From an uncultured Clostridia bacterium (GTDB taxonomy: Bacteria > Bacillota > Clostridia > Christensenellales > Borkfalkiaceae): a DNA stretch of 11,103 bases. The position numbers and the translations under genes were made by a program. Below the pieces are notes generated by a model. The model was given only the letters and a program-made list of their open reading frames with translations, made no database searches and was not told where the DNA came from. Shown here piece by piece: positions 5,001 through 11,103 of this stretch; within the stretch, counting starts at the first letter, position 1; the number at the start of each line of letters is the position of its first letter. The stretch spans positions 1 through 11,103 of the forward strand of contig CAMAHZ010000030.1 of NCBI GenBank assembly GCA_945834965.1, given 5' to 3'.

Positions 5001-6605
5001 ATGTGGTGGTTTTTTATTGACGTGCATACGACGGTAGAGTGCATTTTGGTTGCGCTCTTCTTCGCCTGTTGTTTAAGCATAATCTGCTTTAAGCCGCTCG
5101 GCATTTTGCAGTCGCTCGGCTATTCCAACAGACAGTTTTTGCGCTGGGCGGGCAAGAAGAGCAACCTTACTCAGTCTCGTCTTTCTATCGTGTTTATATC
5201 TACCGCGCTCACTTCGGCGGTTACTTCGCTGTGCTTTTCCTTTACGGGCAGGTGGGCGGCGGTGATAGGGCTTACTGCCTATCTAATATTTTTCGTTGCG
5301 TACTTCTTTGCAGACGCAACCCACACCGTAAGGTCCAACGCAAGCTTAACGCCAAGGTTTAAAAGGCTGTATTTAACGCTGTTTGTAACCTTTGCGGTTA
5401 TCGCGTATCTTACGGCAACGCTTTTAAACTTCTTCCAAAGCCTTATCGGCGACAGCCTGTTTACCCAACTCAAGTACTCAATTTTATCGCTGTTGCCCCT
5501 GTGTGCGTTGCCCATAATCTGCCTTGCAAATTTGATTGCAAAGATTTGGGAAAAGCCTATCGCTAATTCCTATATCAAAAAGGCAAAGGCAAAGCTTGAA
5601 CAAAAGCAGCCGTTAATTATCGGCGTTACGGGCAGCTACGGCAAGACGAGCGTTAAAAACATACTTGCCTGTATGCTCTCGCAAAAGTATCAAGTTATAA
5701 CTACTCCTGCGTCCTACAACACGCCGCAGGGCATAGCAAAGGCGGTAAACAATCAAACCTTGGGCGAAGGCTGTGTGTTCATTGCCGAAATGGGCGCAAG
5801 GCACAAGGGTGATATTGCAAAGCTGTGCAAAATCTGTCCCCCCGAATATTCGCTTATTACGGGTATCTGTCCCCAACATTTAGAGAGTTTTAAAACGCTT
5901 GAAAACGTCGTGTCGACCAAGGCGGAAATAATTTCCGCAACCAAGCGCACCTGCTATATTGCCGCCGACGCGTTTGATTCTTTCAAGGGCTACGGCGAAA
6001 ATATAAAGGCGTGCGAGTGCGTTTCGGACGTAATATCGGGCGAGAGCGGTACGGAGTTTACGCTTAGCTTAGGCGGCGAGAGCGTTAGGGTTAAAATCCG
6101 CCTTTTGGGCGAGCATAGCGCTTACAACTTCGGTTTATGCGCTTGCCTTGCCTACGAGCTCGGCGTATCTTTAAAAGAGATTGCGCTCGCGGCTGAAAAC
6201 GTTGACTTTATCGACCACCGCCTGCAACTTATTAAGTCGAACGGCATAAATATAATAGACGACGGATATAATTCCAACCCCGTCGGTGCGCGTGCGGCAA
6301 TCGAAACGCTTAAGCGCTTCGGCGGCAATAAAATCGTAGTTACGCCCGGGCTTGTAGAGCTCGGCGTGTTAGAGCAGCAATCCAACGAGCAGTTGGGCGC
6401 AAGCTTAGTCGGTTTGGACTGCGTTATTTTAGTTGGCGAAACGCTCGTTAAGGCGGTAGAAAGGGGGTATAAGGCTAACGGGGGCGATATGCAAAAACTC
6501 GTGCAGGTGCCTTCCTTGACCGCCGCGCAGGATAAATTAAAGGGCGTTTTACAAAAGGGCGACACCGTTCTCTTTTTGAACGACTTGCCGTCGCAGTATC
6601 TGTAA
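5001..6605 (+). CDS. murF: MurF-type Mur ligase with N-terminal multi-pass membrane domain
   Basis: A 534-residue protein. Roughly residues 8-180 contain about five hydrophobic membrane segments (near 11-30, 61-80, 86-104, 121-145, 156-178) where canonical MurF has its soluble UDP-binding domain. The rest is a Mur ligase core: ATP loop GVTGSYGKTS (207-216), SYNTPQG (237-243), EMGARHKGDI (262-271), TKAEI (305-309), LLGEHSAYNFG (367-377), the MurF-like DDGYNSNPVGARAA (419-432), and TPGLVELG (447-454). MurF joins D-Ala-D-Ala to the UDP-MurNAc-tripeptide using ATP. The ddl gene follows 92 nt downstream, which supports this role. It starts with AAGGA (4988-4992) 8 nt before ATG. The lack of a recognisable UDP-binding domain leaves open a membrane-linked substrate or another amide ligation. 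Confidence 0.85.
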   Translation: MWWFFIDVHTTVECILVALFFACCLSIICFKPLGILQSLGYSNRQFLRWAGKKSNLTQSRLSIVFISTALTSAVTSLCFSFTGRWAAVIGLTAYLIFFVAYFFADATHTVRSNASLTPRFKRLYLTLFVTFAVIAYLTATLLNFFQSLIGDSLFTQLKYSILSLLPLCALPIICLANLIAKIWEKPIANSYIKKAKAKLEQKQPLIIGVTGSYGKTSVKNILACMLSQKYQVITTPASYNTPQGIAKAVNNQTLGEGCVFIAEMGARHKGDIAKLCKICPPEYSLITGICPQHLESFKTLENVVSTKAEIISATKRTCYIAADAFDSFKGYGENIKACECVSDVISGESGTEFTLSLGGESVRVKIRLLGEHSAYNFGLCACLAYELGVSLKEIALAAENVDFIDHRLQLIKSNGINIIDDGYNSNPVGARAAIETLKRFGGNKIVVTPGLVELGVLEQQSNEQLGASLVGLDCVILVGETLVKAVERGYKANGGDMQKLVQVPSLTAAQDKLKGVLQKGDTVLFLNDLPSQYL

Positions 6606-6682
6606 ACCGAACGGCGCAACCGTAAGCGGAATATAAATTCAAGCAACATAAAGATTTCACCAAAGCTAAAAAATATTTTGGC

Positions 6683-6690
6683 GGAGGTGA
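6683..6690 (+). promoter_or_regulatory. Very strong ribosome binding site of ddl
   Basis: GGAGGTGA is fully complementary to the 16S rRNA tail and lies 7 nt before the ATG at 6698. It is the best ribosome site in the window. TCACC at 6656-6660 could pair with its GGTGA, but the hairpin would be weak. Confidence 0.9.
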
Positions 6691-6697
6691 TTTTTTT

Positions 6698-7798
6698 ATG
6701 CTTAAAAACTACTCGGTTGCCGTAATTTTCGGCGGCGTTTCAAGCGAAAACGAAGTGTCGGTCATTACGGGCACTATGGTTGCAAACGTGCTTAAAAAGG
6801 GCGGTAAAAGCGTTCTGCCTATCTACGTAGACCATAGCGGCAATATGCTTGCAGGGGAAGGGCTTGCCGACGTCACGCTCTTTCGTCAGCGAGAAAAATT
6901 AAAGGGCAAAGGGCTGTATTTATGCGCAATGGCGCAGGGCGGCTTCGTACTCTTTAAGGGCGGCAAGCCTAAAAAAACCGTCGGGGTAGAGTGTATAATA
7001 AACTGCTGTCACGGCGGATATGCAGAAGGCGGCGCTCTCGCAGGTGCGGCGCTTTTAAATAAAATTCCGTTTGCGTCGGCAAGCCTTTTTGAAAGTGCGG
7101 CGTTTATGGATAAGTACTACACCAAGCTCGTTCTAAAATCGCTGCGTGTAAACGTTGCGAAATTTGCATATTCAAGGGATATGGACGGGGCAATTAAACG
7201 GGCGCAGGCGGTGGGGTACCCGTTAATCGTCAAGCCTGCCACGCTCGGCTCAAGCATAGGGGTGGTCAAGGTTGACGATGAAAAGCAACTAAAGTCGGCG
7301 CTTGAAACGGCGTTTGAGTTGGATAACGGCGTTCTTTTAGAAGAGTATTTTCAAGAGCGCAGAGAGCTTAACTGCGCCGCCTATTATTCGGGCGGCAAGG
7401 CGGTTATATCCCCTTGCGAAGAAGTATGCTCGGCAAGCGAAATATTGACCTACGACGACAAGTATTCGGGCGGCGGTACACGCAAATTCCCCGTGGACGG
7501 CGACTGCGAAAGGGCGGTGCAGATAATCACAAAAAGGGTTTACGAAGCGCTCGGTATGCGCGGTATCGTCCGCTTTGACTTTATTGCGGCAAAGGGCAAG
7601 GTGTATTTAAGCGAAGTCAACACCGTACCCGGCTCGCTCTCTCAATACCTTGTATCGAATAGCTATACCGATTTTTACGGCGTGTTGTGCGGCGTGATAG
7701 AGCAGGCAAAAGCCGACTTTGAAAAAGAAAGCGGCAAGCGCATAATTTCTACGGGCATATTGAACAATATCCGCTCAAATGCTTGCAAGTTAAAGTAA
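6698..7798 (+). CDS. ddl: D-alanine--D-alanine ligase
   Basis: A 366-residue ATP-grasp ligase that makes the D-Ala-D-Ala dipeptide for peptidoglycan. Seen: IFGGVSSENEVSVITG (10-25) with the conserved Glu17; CHGGYAEGGALAG (104-116) in place of the more usual HGxxGEDGxxQG; the ATP-binding VKPATLGSSIGV (178-189); omega-loop YDDKY (252-256); and metal/phosphate motif RFDF (292-295) then EVNTVPGSLSQYL (306-318). The omega-loop tyrosine argues for D-Ala-D-Ala rather than the D-Ala-D-Lac product of VanA-type enzymes. The EVNTVPGSL form resembles clostridial Ddl. It follows the Mur ligase on the same strand with no terminator between them, so the two sequential steps are probably co-expressed. The C-terminal tail of about 30 residues after the core is lysine-rich and not recognised. 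Confidence 0.94.
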   Translation: MLKNYSVAVIFGGVSSENEVSVITGTMVANVLKKGGKSVLPIYVDHSGNMLAGEGLADVTLFRQREKLKGKGLYLCAMAQGGFVLFKGGKPKKTVGVECIINCCHGGYAEGGALAGAALLNKIPFASASLFESAAFMDKYYTKLVLKSLRVNVAKFAYSRDMDGAIKRAQAVGYPLIVKPATLGSSIGVVKVDDEKQLKSALETAFELDNGVLLEEYFQERRELNCAAYYSGGKAVISPCEEVCSASEILTYDDKYSGGGTRKFPVDGDCERAVQIITKRVYEALGMRGIVRFDFIAAKGKVYLSEVNTVPGSLSQYLVSNSYTDFYGVLCGVIEQAKADFEKESGKRIISTGILNNIRSNACKLK

Positions 7799-7812
7799 AA
7801 TTATAGTAAAAT
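7783..7812 (+). promoter_or_regulatory. Possible promoter ahead of icd
   Basis: TTGCAA (7783-7788) and TAAAAT (7807-7812) are separated by 18 bp. The -35 box lies inside the end of ddl. The match is moderate in an AT-rich stretch; no terminator separates ddl from icd, so icd may also be read from upstream. Confidence 0.3.
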
Positions 7813-7859
7813 AAACGAAAGAAAAAACAACCCCATCGCTAATTATGTGAGGTACTAAT

Positions 7860-9065
7860 ATGGAAAAGATTAAGATGATAACGCCGCTCGTTGAGATGGA
7901 CGGCGACGAGATGACCAGGGTTTTGTGGAAATGGATAAAGGAAATTCTCATAGAGCCGTACGTTGATTTAAAGACCGAGTACTACGACTTGGGCTTGGTC
8001 AAAAGAGACGAAACGGACGATAAGATTACCGAAGATAGTGCTAAAGCAACCTTAAAGTACGGCGTTGCGGTAAAGTGTGCAACCATCACCCCCAACGCAC
8101 AGAGAGTTAAGGAATACAACCTTAAAAAGATGTGGAAGAGCCCCAACGGCACAATCCGCCGCATCTTGGACGGTACGGTTTTTCGTGCGCCCATTCTTGC
8201 AAAGGGCATAACGCCCTACGTCCCTTCCTGGAAAAAGCCCATCGTGCTTGCAAGGCACGCCTACGGCGATATATACAATTCGGTTGAAAGCAAGGTTAAA
8301 GGCGGTCAGAACGCCTACCTTTTAATCACCGATACGGAAGGTAACGAAGTGGAGCGCAAGCTCATTCATTCCTTTGACAGCGACGGTATAGTACAGGGCG
8401 TACACAACGTAGATAAGTCTATTTCCGCATTCGCACGCACCTGCTTTAACTATGCGTTGGAGAATAAAATCGATATGTGGTTGGGCGCAAAGGACACCAT
8501 TTCCAAGACCTACGACCACCGTTTTAAGGATATCTTTGCGGAAATTTACGAAAACGAGTATAAGGCTGAATTTGAAAAGGCAGGGTTAACCTATCTGTAC
8601 ACGCTTATAGACGACGTGGTTGCAAGGGTTATGCGCAGCGAAGGCGGTATGCTTTGGGTGTGCAAGAACTACGACGGCGACGTTATGAGCGATATGGTCG
8701 CAACCGCTTACGGTAGTTTGGGTATGATGAGCTCGGTGCTCGTATCGCCCGACGGTAAGTACGAGTTTGAGGCGGCTCACGGCACGGTAACCCGTCACTA
8801 CTACAAGTGGCGCGACGGGCAGGAAACTTCTACCAACTCGGTTGCAACCATCTGGGCATGGACGGGGGCGCTTGCAAAGCGTGGCGAGTTGGATAATATT
8901 TCCGAACTCACAGATTTTGCGAAAAGGTTGGAAAAGGCCACGCTTTCAACAATCGAAAGCGGCTATATGACGGGCGACTTGATTCCCCTGTTTAAGCGCG
9001 AAGGCATAACCCCCGTCAAGCTTGAGAGCAGGGCTTTCCTTAAAAAGATTGCTGAAAGGCTTTAA
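7860..9065 (+). CDS. icd: NADP-dependent isocitrate dehydrogenase, type II (eukaryote-like)
   Basis: A 401-residue enzyme of the family that includes human IDH1; it oxidatively decarboxylates isocitrate to 2-oxoglutarate with NADP. Numbering nearly coincides with IDH1: isocitrate ligands Ser94, Arg100 (SPNGTIR), Arg109 (GTVFR), Arg132 (ARHAYGD) and Tyr139, catalytic Lys211 (GAKDT), and the metal aspartates in IDD (251-252) and YDGDVMSD (271-278) are all present. HGTVTRH (307-313) followed by GQETSTN (320-326) carries the Arg-His pair associated with NADP preference. The loop GITPYVPSWKKP (116-127) differs from IDH1's IPRLVSGW-type loop but lies outside the ligand set. GAGGT (7849-7853) is 6 nt before ATG. 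No aconitase or citrate synthase is nearby; supplying 2-oxoglutarate for glutamate is the usual role. Confidence 0.96.
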   Translation: MEKIKMITPLVEMDGDEMTRVLWKWIKEILIEPYVDLKTEYYDLGLVKRDETDDKITEDSAKATLKYGVAVKCATITPNAQRVKEYNLKKMWKSPNGTIRRILDGTVFRAPILAKGITPYVPSWKKPIVLARHAYGDIYNSVESKVKGGQNAYLLITDTEGNEVERKLIHSFDSDGIVQGVHNVDKSISAFARTCFNYALENKIDMWLGAKDTISKTYDHRFKDIFAEIYENEYKAEFEKAGLTYLYTLIDDVVARVMRSEGGMLWVCKNYDGDVMSDMVATAYGSLGMMSSVLVSPDGKYEFEAAHGTVTRHYYKWRDGQETSTNSVATIWAWTGALAKRGELDNISELTDFAKRLEKATLSTIESGYMTGDLIPLFKREGITPVKLESRAFLKKIAERL

Positions 9066-9095
9066 TTGTTTTAAAAAAAGGTGGTTAACGCAATG

Positions 9096-9133
9096 AAAAA
9101 AGGCGTGTGTGCAAAGTTTTGCACACACGCCTT
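9096..9133. terminator. Bidirectional terminator between icd and the lipoprotein gene
   Basis: AAGGCGTGTGTGC (9100-9112) and GCACACACGCCTT (9121-9133) form a perfect 13-bp stem with loop AAAGTTTT, which could pair further. Reading the minus strand, the stem is followed by a run of five T; on the plus strand the tail is TTAAGCTTT, weaker. It sits 34 nt after icd and 16 nt after the convergent lipoprotein gene, so it probably serves both. Confidence 0.88.
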
Positions 9134-9149
9134 AAGCTTTAACTTTAAA

Positions 9150-10007
9150 CTAAGTTCTGTTGAGATATTCGTCTATGTATTCCCAAACTTTGCCGTCATA
9201 GTTGCCGCCCATTGAATAGTTTTCGGAGTTGAAACCATGTCCTGCACCGTCAATAATTTTTAACGTGCAATTTTCATACAAGGTTGAAGCTTGCTCGGAG
9301 TAAGATTTGTTTACTATAAAGTCGGAAGAGCCGTGGATAATTAAAACGTTACCGCCAAAATTTCCGATATGGGAATAGACGTCGTAGTCCTTTAGAGTAT
9401 CGCTGAACGCCTGTCCGTAACCGCCTAAACTTCCCATACCTGAAAACTGTTTTATAATTTCGGGAATGTTGAACGCAGGGTATAAAAGTATCTCGCCCTT
9501 AATTGTCGAAAGGCAGTCTTCAGCCGTAAGCGCAGTTACCAGCCCACCTTGGCTTGTGCCGAAAAGATAAATATTATTCCTATCCACATTGTCCATAGCT
9601 CTGATGGTGGCGATCGCCGCTTTTAAATCCGCAATCTCGGAAAACAAAGTCATATCGTCGGTTTTGCCGTCGCTTCTGCTTTTAGAGCTTCCGCCGCAAA
9701 AATCAAAGGCATAGGCAATAAACCCTCTGTCGGCAAAGGCGGCAGCGTATAAGTTCATTGAATCCGCATTAAGGTTTGCGCTGTGTGAAAGTATTACGGC
9801 AGGCAGTTTGCCTTCAACCTCTTTTGGAGTGTAGAGCTTGCCGTAAATTTTCAGCTCTTCCCTTGAAGAGTAGACTTCCTCAACCGTATAAGAAAGTTCC
9901 TTGGGGGGAATTTCATCACCCTTTGTACAGGCGGAGAGTGTAAAAGGCAATAACATTGTCATGGCAAATGCGATAGCTAAACTAAAAATTTTAAACCTGA
10001 TTTTCAT
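9150..10007 (-). CDS. Lipoprotein alpha/beta hydrolase (esterase-like)
   Basis: A 285-residue secreted hydrolase. Residues 1-26 are a signal peptide (basic n-region, hydrophobic core) ending in the lipobox LSAC with Cys27, so it is expected to be lipid-anchored on the outer face of the membrane. The hydrolase fold follows: VILSHSAN (71-78) at the oxyanion position, AFDFCGGSSKS (100-110), nucleophile elbow GTSQGG with Ser152, acid Asp229 in HGSSDF and base His257 in GAGHGF. It resembles the dienelactone/feruloyl-esterase-like hydrolases, but the substrate is unknown. The ATG at 10007 is chosen because GGAG lies 8 nt upstream and the predicted transcription start (about 10029) is downstream of the alternative GTG at 10049. 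It is monocistronic, with its own promoter and terminator. Confidence 0.9.
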   Translation of the reverse strand: MKIRFKIFSLAIAFAMTMLLPFTLSACTKGDEIPPKELSYTVEEVYSSREELKIYGKLYTPKEVEGKLPAVILSHSANLNADSMNLYAAAFADRGFIAYAFDFCGGSSKSRSDGKTDDMTLFSEIADLKAAIATIRAMDNVDRNNIYLFGTSQGGLVTALTAEDCLSTIKGEILLYPAFNIPEIIKQFSGMGSLGGYGQAFSDTLKDYDVYSHIGNFGGNVLIIHGSSDFIVNKSYSEQASTLYENCTLKIIDGAGHGFNSENYSMGGNYDGKVWEYIDEYLNRT

Positions 10008-10035
10008 ATATCCGACTCCGTTTAAAATTGCAATT

Positions 10036-10064
10036 ATTATAGTACTCACCTAATAGGTTGTCAA
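10036..10064 (-). promoter_or_regulatory. Consensus SigA promoter of the lipoprotein hydrolase gene
   Basis: On the minus strand TTGACA (10064-10059) and TATAAT (10041-10036) are separated by exactly 17 bp: a perfect consensus. The start site would be near 10029, giving a leader of about 22 nt that contains the GGAG ribosome site. Confidence 0.9.
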
Positions 10065-10132
10065 CGGATGAAGATAATTCTTTTTGTGGAAATTATTGAA
10101 TTGTACTTGTGGAGATACGTTCCCGAATTAAA

Positions 10133-10164
10133 GGCGGCGGTGCGAGATTTTTCGCACCGCCGCC
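10133..10164 (-). terminator. Intrinsic terminator downstream of pdxK
   Basis: GGCGGCGGTGCGA (10133-10145) and TCGCACCGCCGCC (10152-10164) form a perfect, very GC-rich 13-bp stem with a 6-nt loop, 26 nt after the pdxK stop codon. The T-run following the stem on the minus strand is short (TTTAATT), so the strength comes from the stem. Confidence 0.8.
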
Positions 10165-10190
10165 TGACTTTTAATACAAATTTGCTATAC

Positions 10191-10991
10191 TTATTTATTT
10201 AAAACGCTTTCAAAGTTTACGCCGTAGAAGTGGTCGTCGTCAGTTGCCTTTAAGCAGTCAATGACGAACTTACTCGCCTTACTGCAACTTTCTGCAAGGC
10301 ACTTTCCGCCGAGATAGTTTGCGGTAAAAACAGATGCGAATATATCGCCCGTGCCGTGGCGTTTTTGGGGCTCTTTGGGCAGTAATACGTACTCGCCATT
10401 GCCGTTAGATAAGATATATTCACCTATCAAGCCGTTCTTTTCTGCACCTGTAACAATTACGGTCTTGCCTGTTATTTCAAAGAGTTTTTGCGCAAGACCT
10501 TCAACGTAACCTTCGCCCTGCACTTCGCAATAGGGGGTGTCGGTCAAAAAGCAAGCTTCGGTAACGTTGGGCAGAATTACGTCTGCACTTTTGATAAGCT
10601 TTTTCATCTCGGCAACGTAGTTTAAATCAAAACCGCCGTAAAGCTTGCCGTTGTCGGCAAAAACGGGGTCGATAATCACGGGTGCGCCTTCTTCGGAAAA
10701 CTCCGCAAAGCACTTTTCGGCAACGTCCATAAGTTCCTTCTTGCCCAGATAACCCAAGAGAAAGGCTTCAAACTTAACGTTATTATTCTTCCAATGTTTG
10801 AAGATTTCAGAGATTTCGGGGGTTAAGTCCAAATAGCTCCAGCCGTTAAACATAGTGTGGTTGGAGAGGATTGCCGTGGGCAACACGCAAGTTTCAACGC
10901 CGAAGCGGGAGAGTATGGGGAGTGCTACCGTAAGGGAACACTGTCCCACGCACGATAAGTCCTGCATTGTCAAAATCTTCTTGCTCTTCAT
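10191..10991 (-). CDS. pdxK: Pyridoxal/pyridoxamine kinase, PdxK/PdxY family
   Basis: A 266-residue ribokinase-family enzyme that phosphorylates vitamin B6 vitamers (pyridoxal, pyridoxine, pyridoxamine) at the 5'-hydroxyl with ATP. Seen: the N-terminal QDLSCVGQCSLTVALPILS (10-28), LPTAILSNHT (37-46) in the substrate site, IIDPVFADNG (106-115), LPNVTEA (140-146), VTGAEKNG (180-187), and the anion-hole/catalytic-base motif HGTGD (212-216, Asp216). Close relatives phosphorylate hydroxymethylpyrimidine (ThiD), but the N-terminal motif and the adjacent pdxT favour vitamin B6. AAGGAA lies 9 nt upstream of ATG. It starts 18 nt after the pdxT stop codon, so it is the distal gene of a B6 operon ending at the terminator at 10133-10164. 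Confidence 0.93.
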   Translation of the reverse strand: MKSKKILTMQDLSCVGQCSLTVALPILSRFGVETCVLPTAILSNHTMFNGWSYLDLTPEISEIFKHWKNNNVKFEAFLLGYLGKKELMDVAEKCFAEFSEEGAPVIIDPVFADNGKLYGGFDLNYVAEMKKLIKSADVILPNVTEACFLTDTPYCEVQGEGYVEGLAQKLFEITGKTVIVTGAEKNGLIGEYILSNGNGEYVLLPKEPQKRHGTGDIFASVFTANYLGGKCLAESCSKASKFVIDCLKATDDDHFYGVNFESVLNK

Positions 10992-11009
10992 AATTTTTAG
11001 TTCCTTATA

Positions 11010-11103
11010 TCATTTTACAAATTCCCTTAAAAAATATTCGTGAAGGGAAGTGTCGTCGTTAAGTTCGGGGTGAAAAGCGGTGACGAGCATATTTTTCTGC
11101 CTT
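11010..11103 (-). CDS. pdxT: PdxT glutaminase subunit of PLP synthase (C-terminal fragment, cut by window edge)
   Basis: The last 30 residues of an open frame that enters from the right edge and ends at TGA (11012-11010). MLVTAFHPELNDDTSLHEYF matches the C-terminus of PdxT, including the His and Glu of the HPEL motif, which belong to the Cys-His-Glu glutaminase triad. PdxT releases ammonia from glutamine for PdxS, which makes pyridoxal phosphate from ribose 5-phosphate and glyceraldehyde 3-phosphate. pdxS is expected just upstream, outside the window. Placing pdxK after pdxT combines synthesis and salvage in one transcript. Confidence 0.9.
   Translation of the reverse strand, partial: RQKNMLVTAFHPELNDDTSLHEYFLREFVK

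Noticed and set aside
7860..9065. Isocitrate dehydrogenase with altered substrate residues
   Set aside because: The loop at residues 116-127 looked divergent, but aligning to human IDH1 shows all known isocitrate, metal and NADP contact residues kept.
10008..10049. GTG at 10049 (-) as an upstream start for the lipoprotein hydrolase
   Set aside because: It lies upstream of the predicted transcription start of a perfect promoter, has no suitable ribosome site, and would put 14 residues in front of a good signal peptide.

Overview
The window reads as an ordinary, densely coded chromosomal segment of a low-to-mid GC Gram-positive bacterium, most likely Clostridia (Bacillota). The grounds are strong AAGGAG/GGAGGTGA ribosome sites, consensus SigA-type promoters, a DegV protein, an FMN riboswitch controlling an ECF-type RibU, a lipobox lipoprotein and a PdxT/PdxK pair. 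I cannot name the genus from sequence alone; a Christensenellales-like gut lineage is a guess. No mobile element, CRISPR array, tRNA or rRNA was seen.

Positions 1-1721 (+) carry two independently promoted genes. The first encodes an XRE-family DNA-binding protein with a cysteine cluster (CxxCxxCxxxC) and a duplicated two-helix membrane unit. The second encodes a DegV-family fatty-acid-binding protein. Positions 1741-2715 hold a textbook riboflavin-uptake unit: perfect TTGACA-17-TATAAT promoter, FMN aptamer, intrinsic terminator and ribU.

Positions 2747-7798 (+) form a tightly packed run: tsaE, tsaB and rimI (overlapping; tRNA t6A synthesis plus a ribosomal-protein acetyltransferase family member), an alpha/beta hydrolase that apparently starts on a rare ATT codon, a MurF-type Mur ligase whose N-terminus is a multi-pass membrane domain, and ddl. 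Ddl makes D-Ala-D-Ala and the Mur ligase is expected to add it to the peptidoglycan stem, so the last two genes are consecutive steps. The tsaE promoter, the start codon and the likely ribU terminator are overlaid in about 40 bp, and the tsaE transcript is predicted to be leaderless.

Positions 7860-9065 (+) encode an NADP-type isocitrate dehydrogenase, which meets a convergent lipoprotein esterase/hydrolase (10007-9150, -) across a shared hairpin terminator. Positions 10133-11103 (-) hold a strong terminator, a pyridoxal/pyridoxamine kinase gene and the 3' end of pdxT, i.e. vitamin B6 synthesis and salvage in one operon.

I found no clear new multi-gene system. The observations most worth checking are the terminator/promoter/leaderless overlap at tsaE, the cysteine-cluster membrane regulator, the membrane-fused MurF-like ligase and the putative AUU start.
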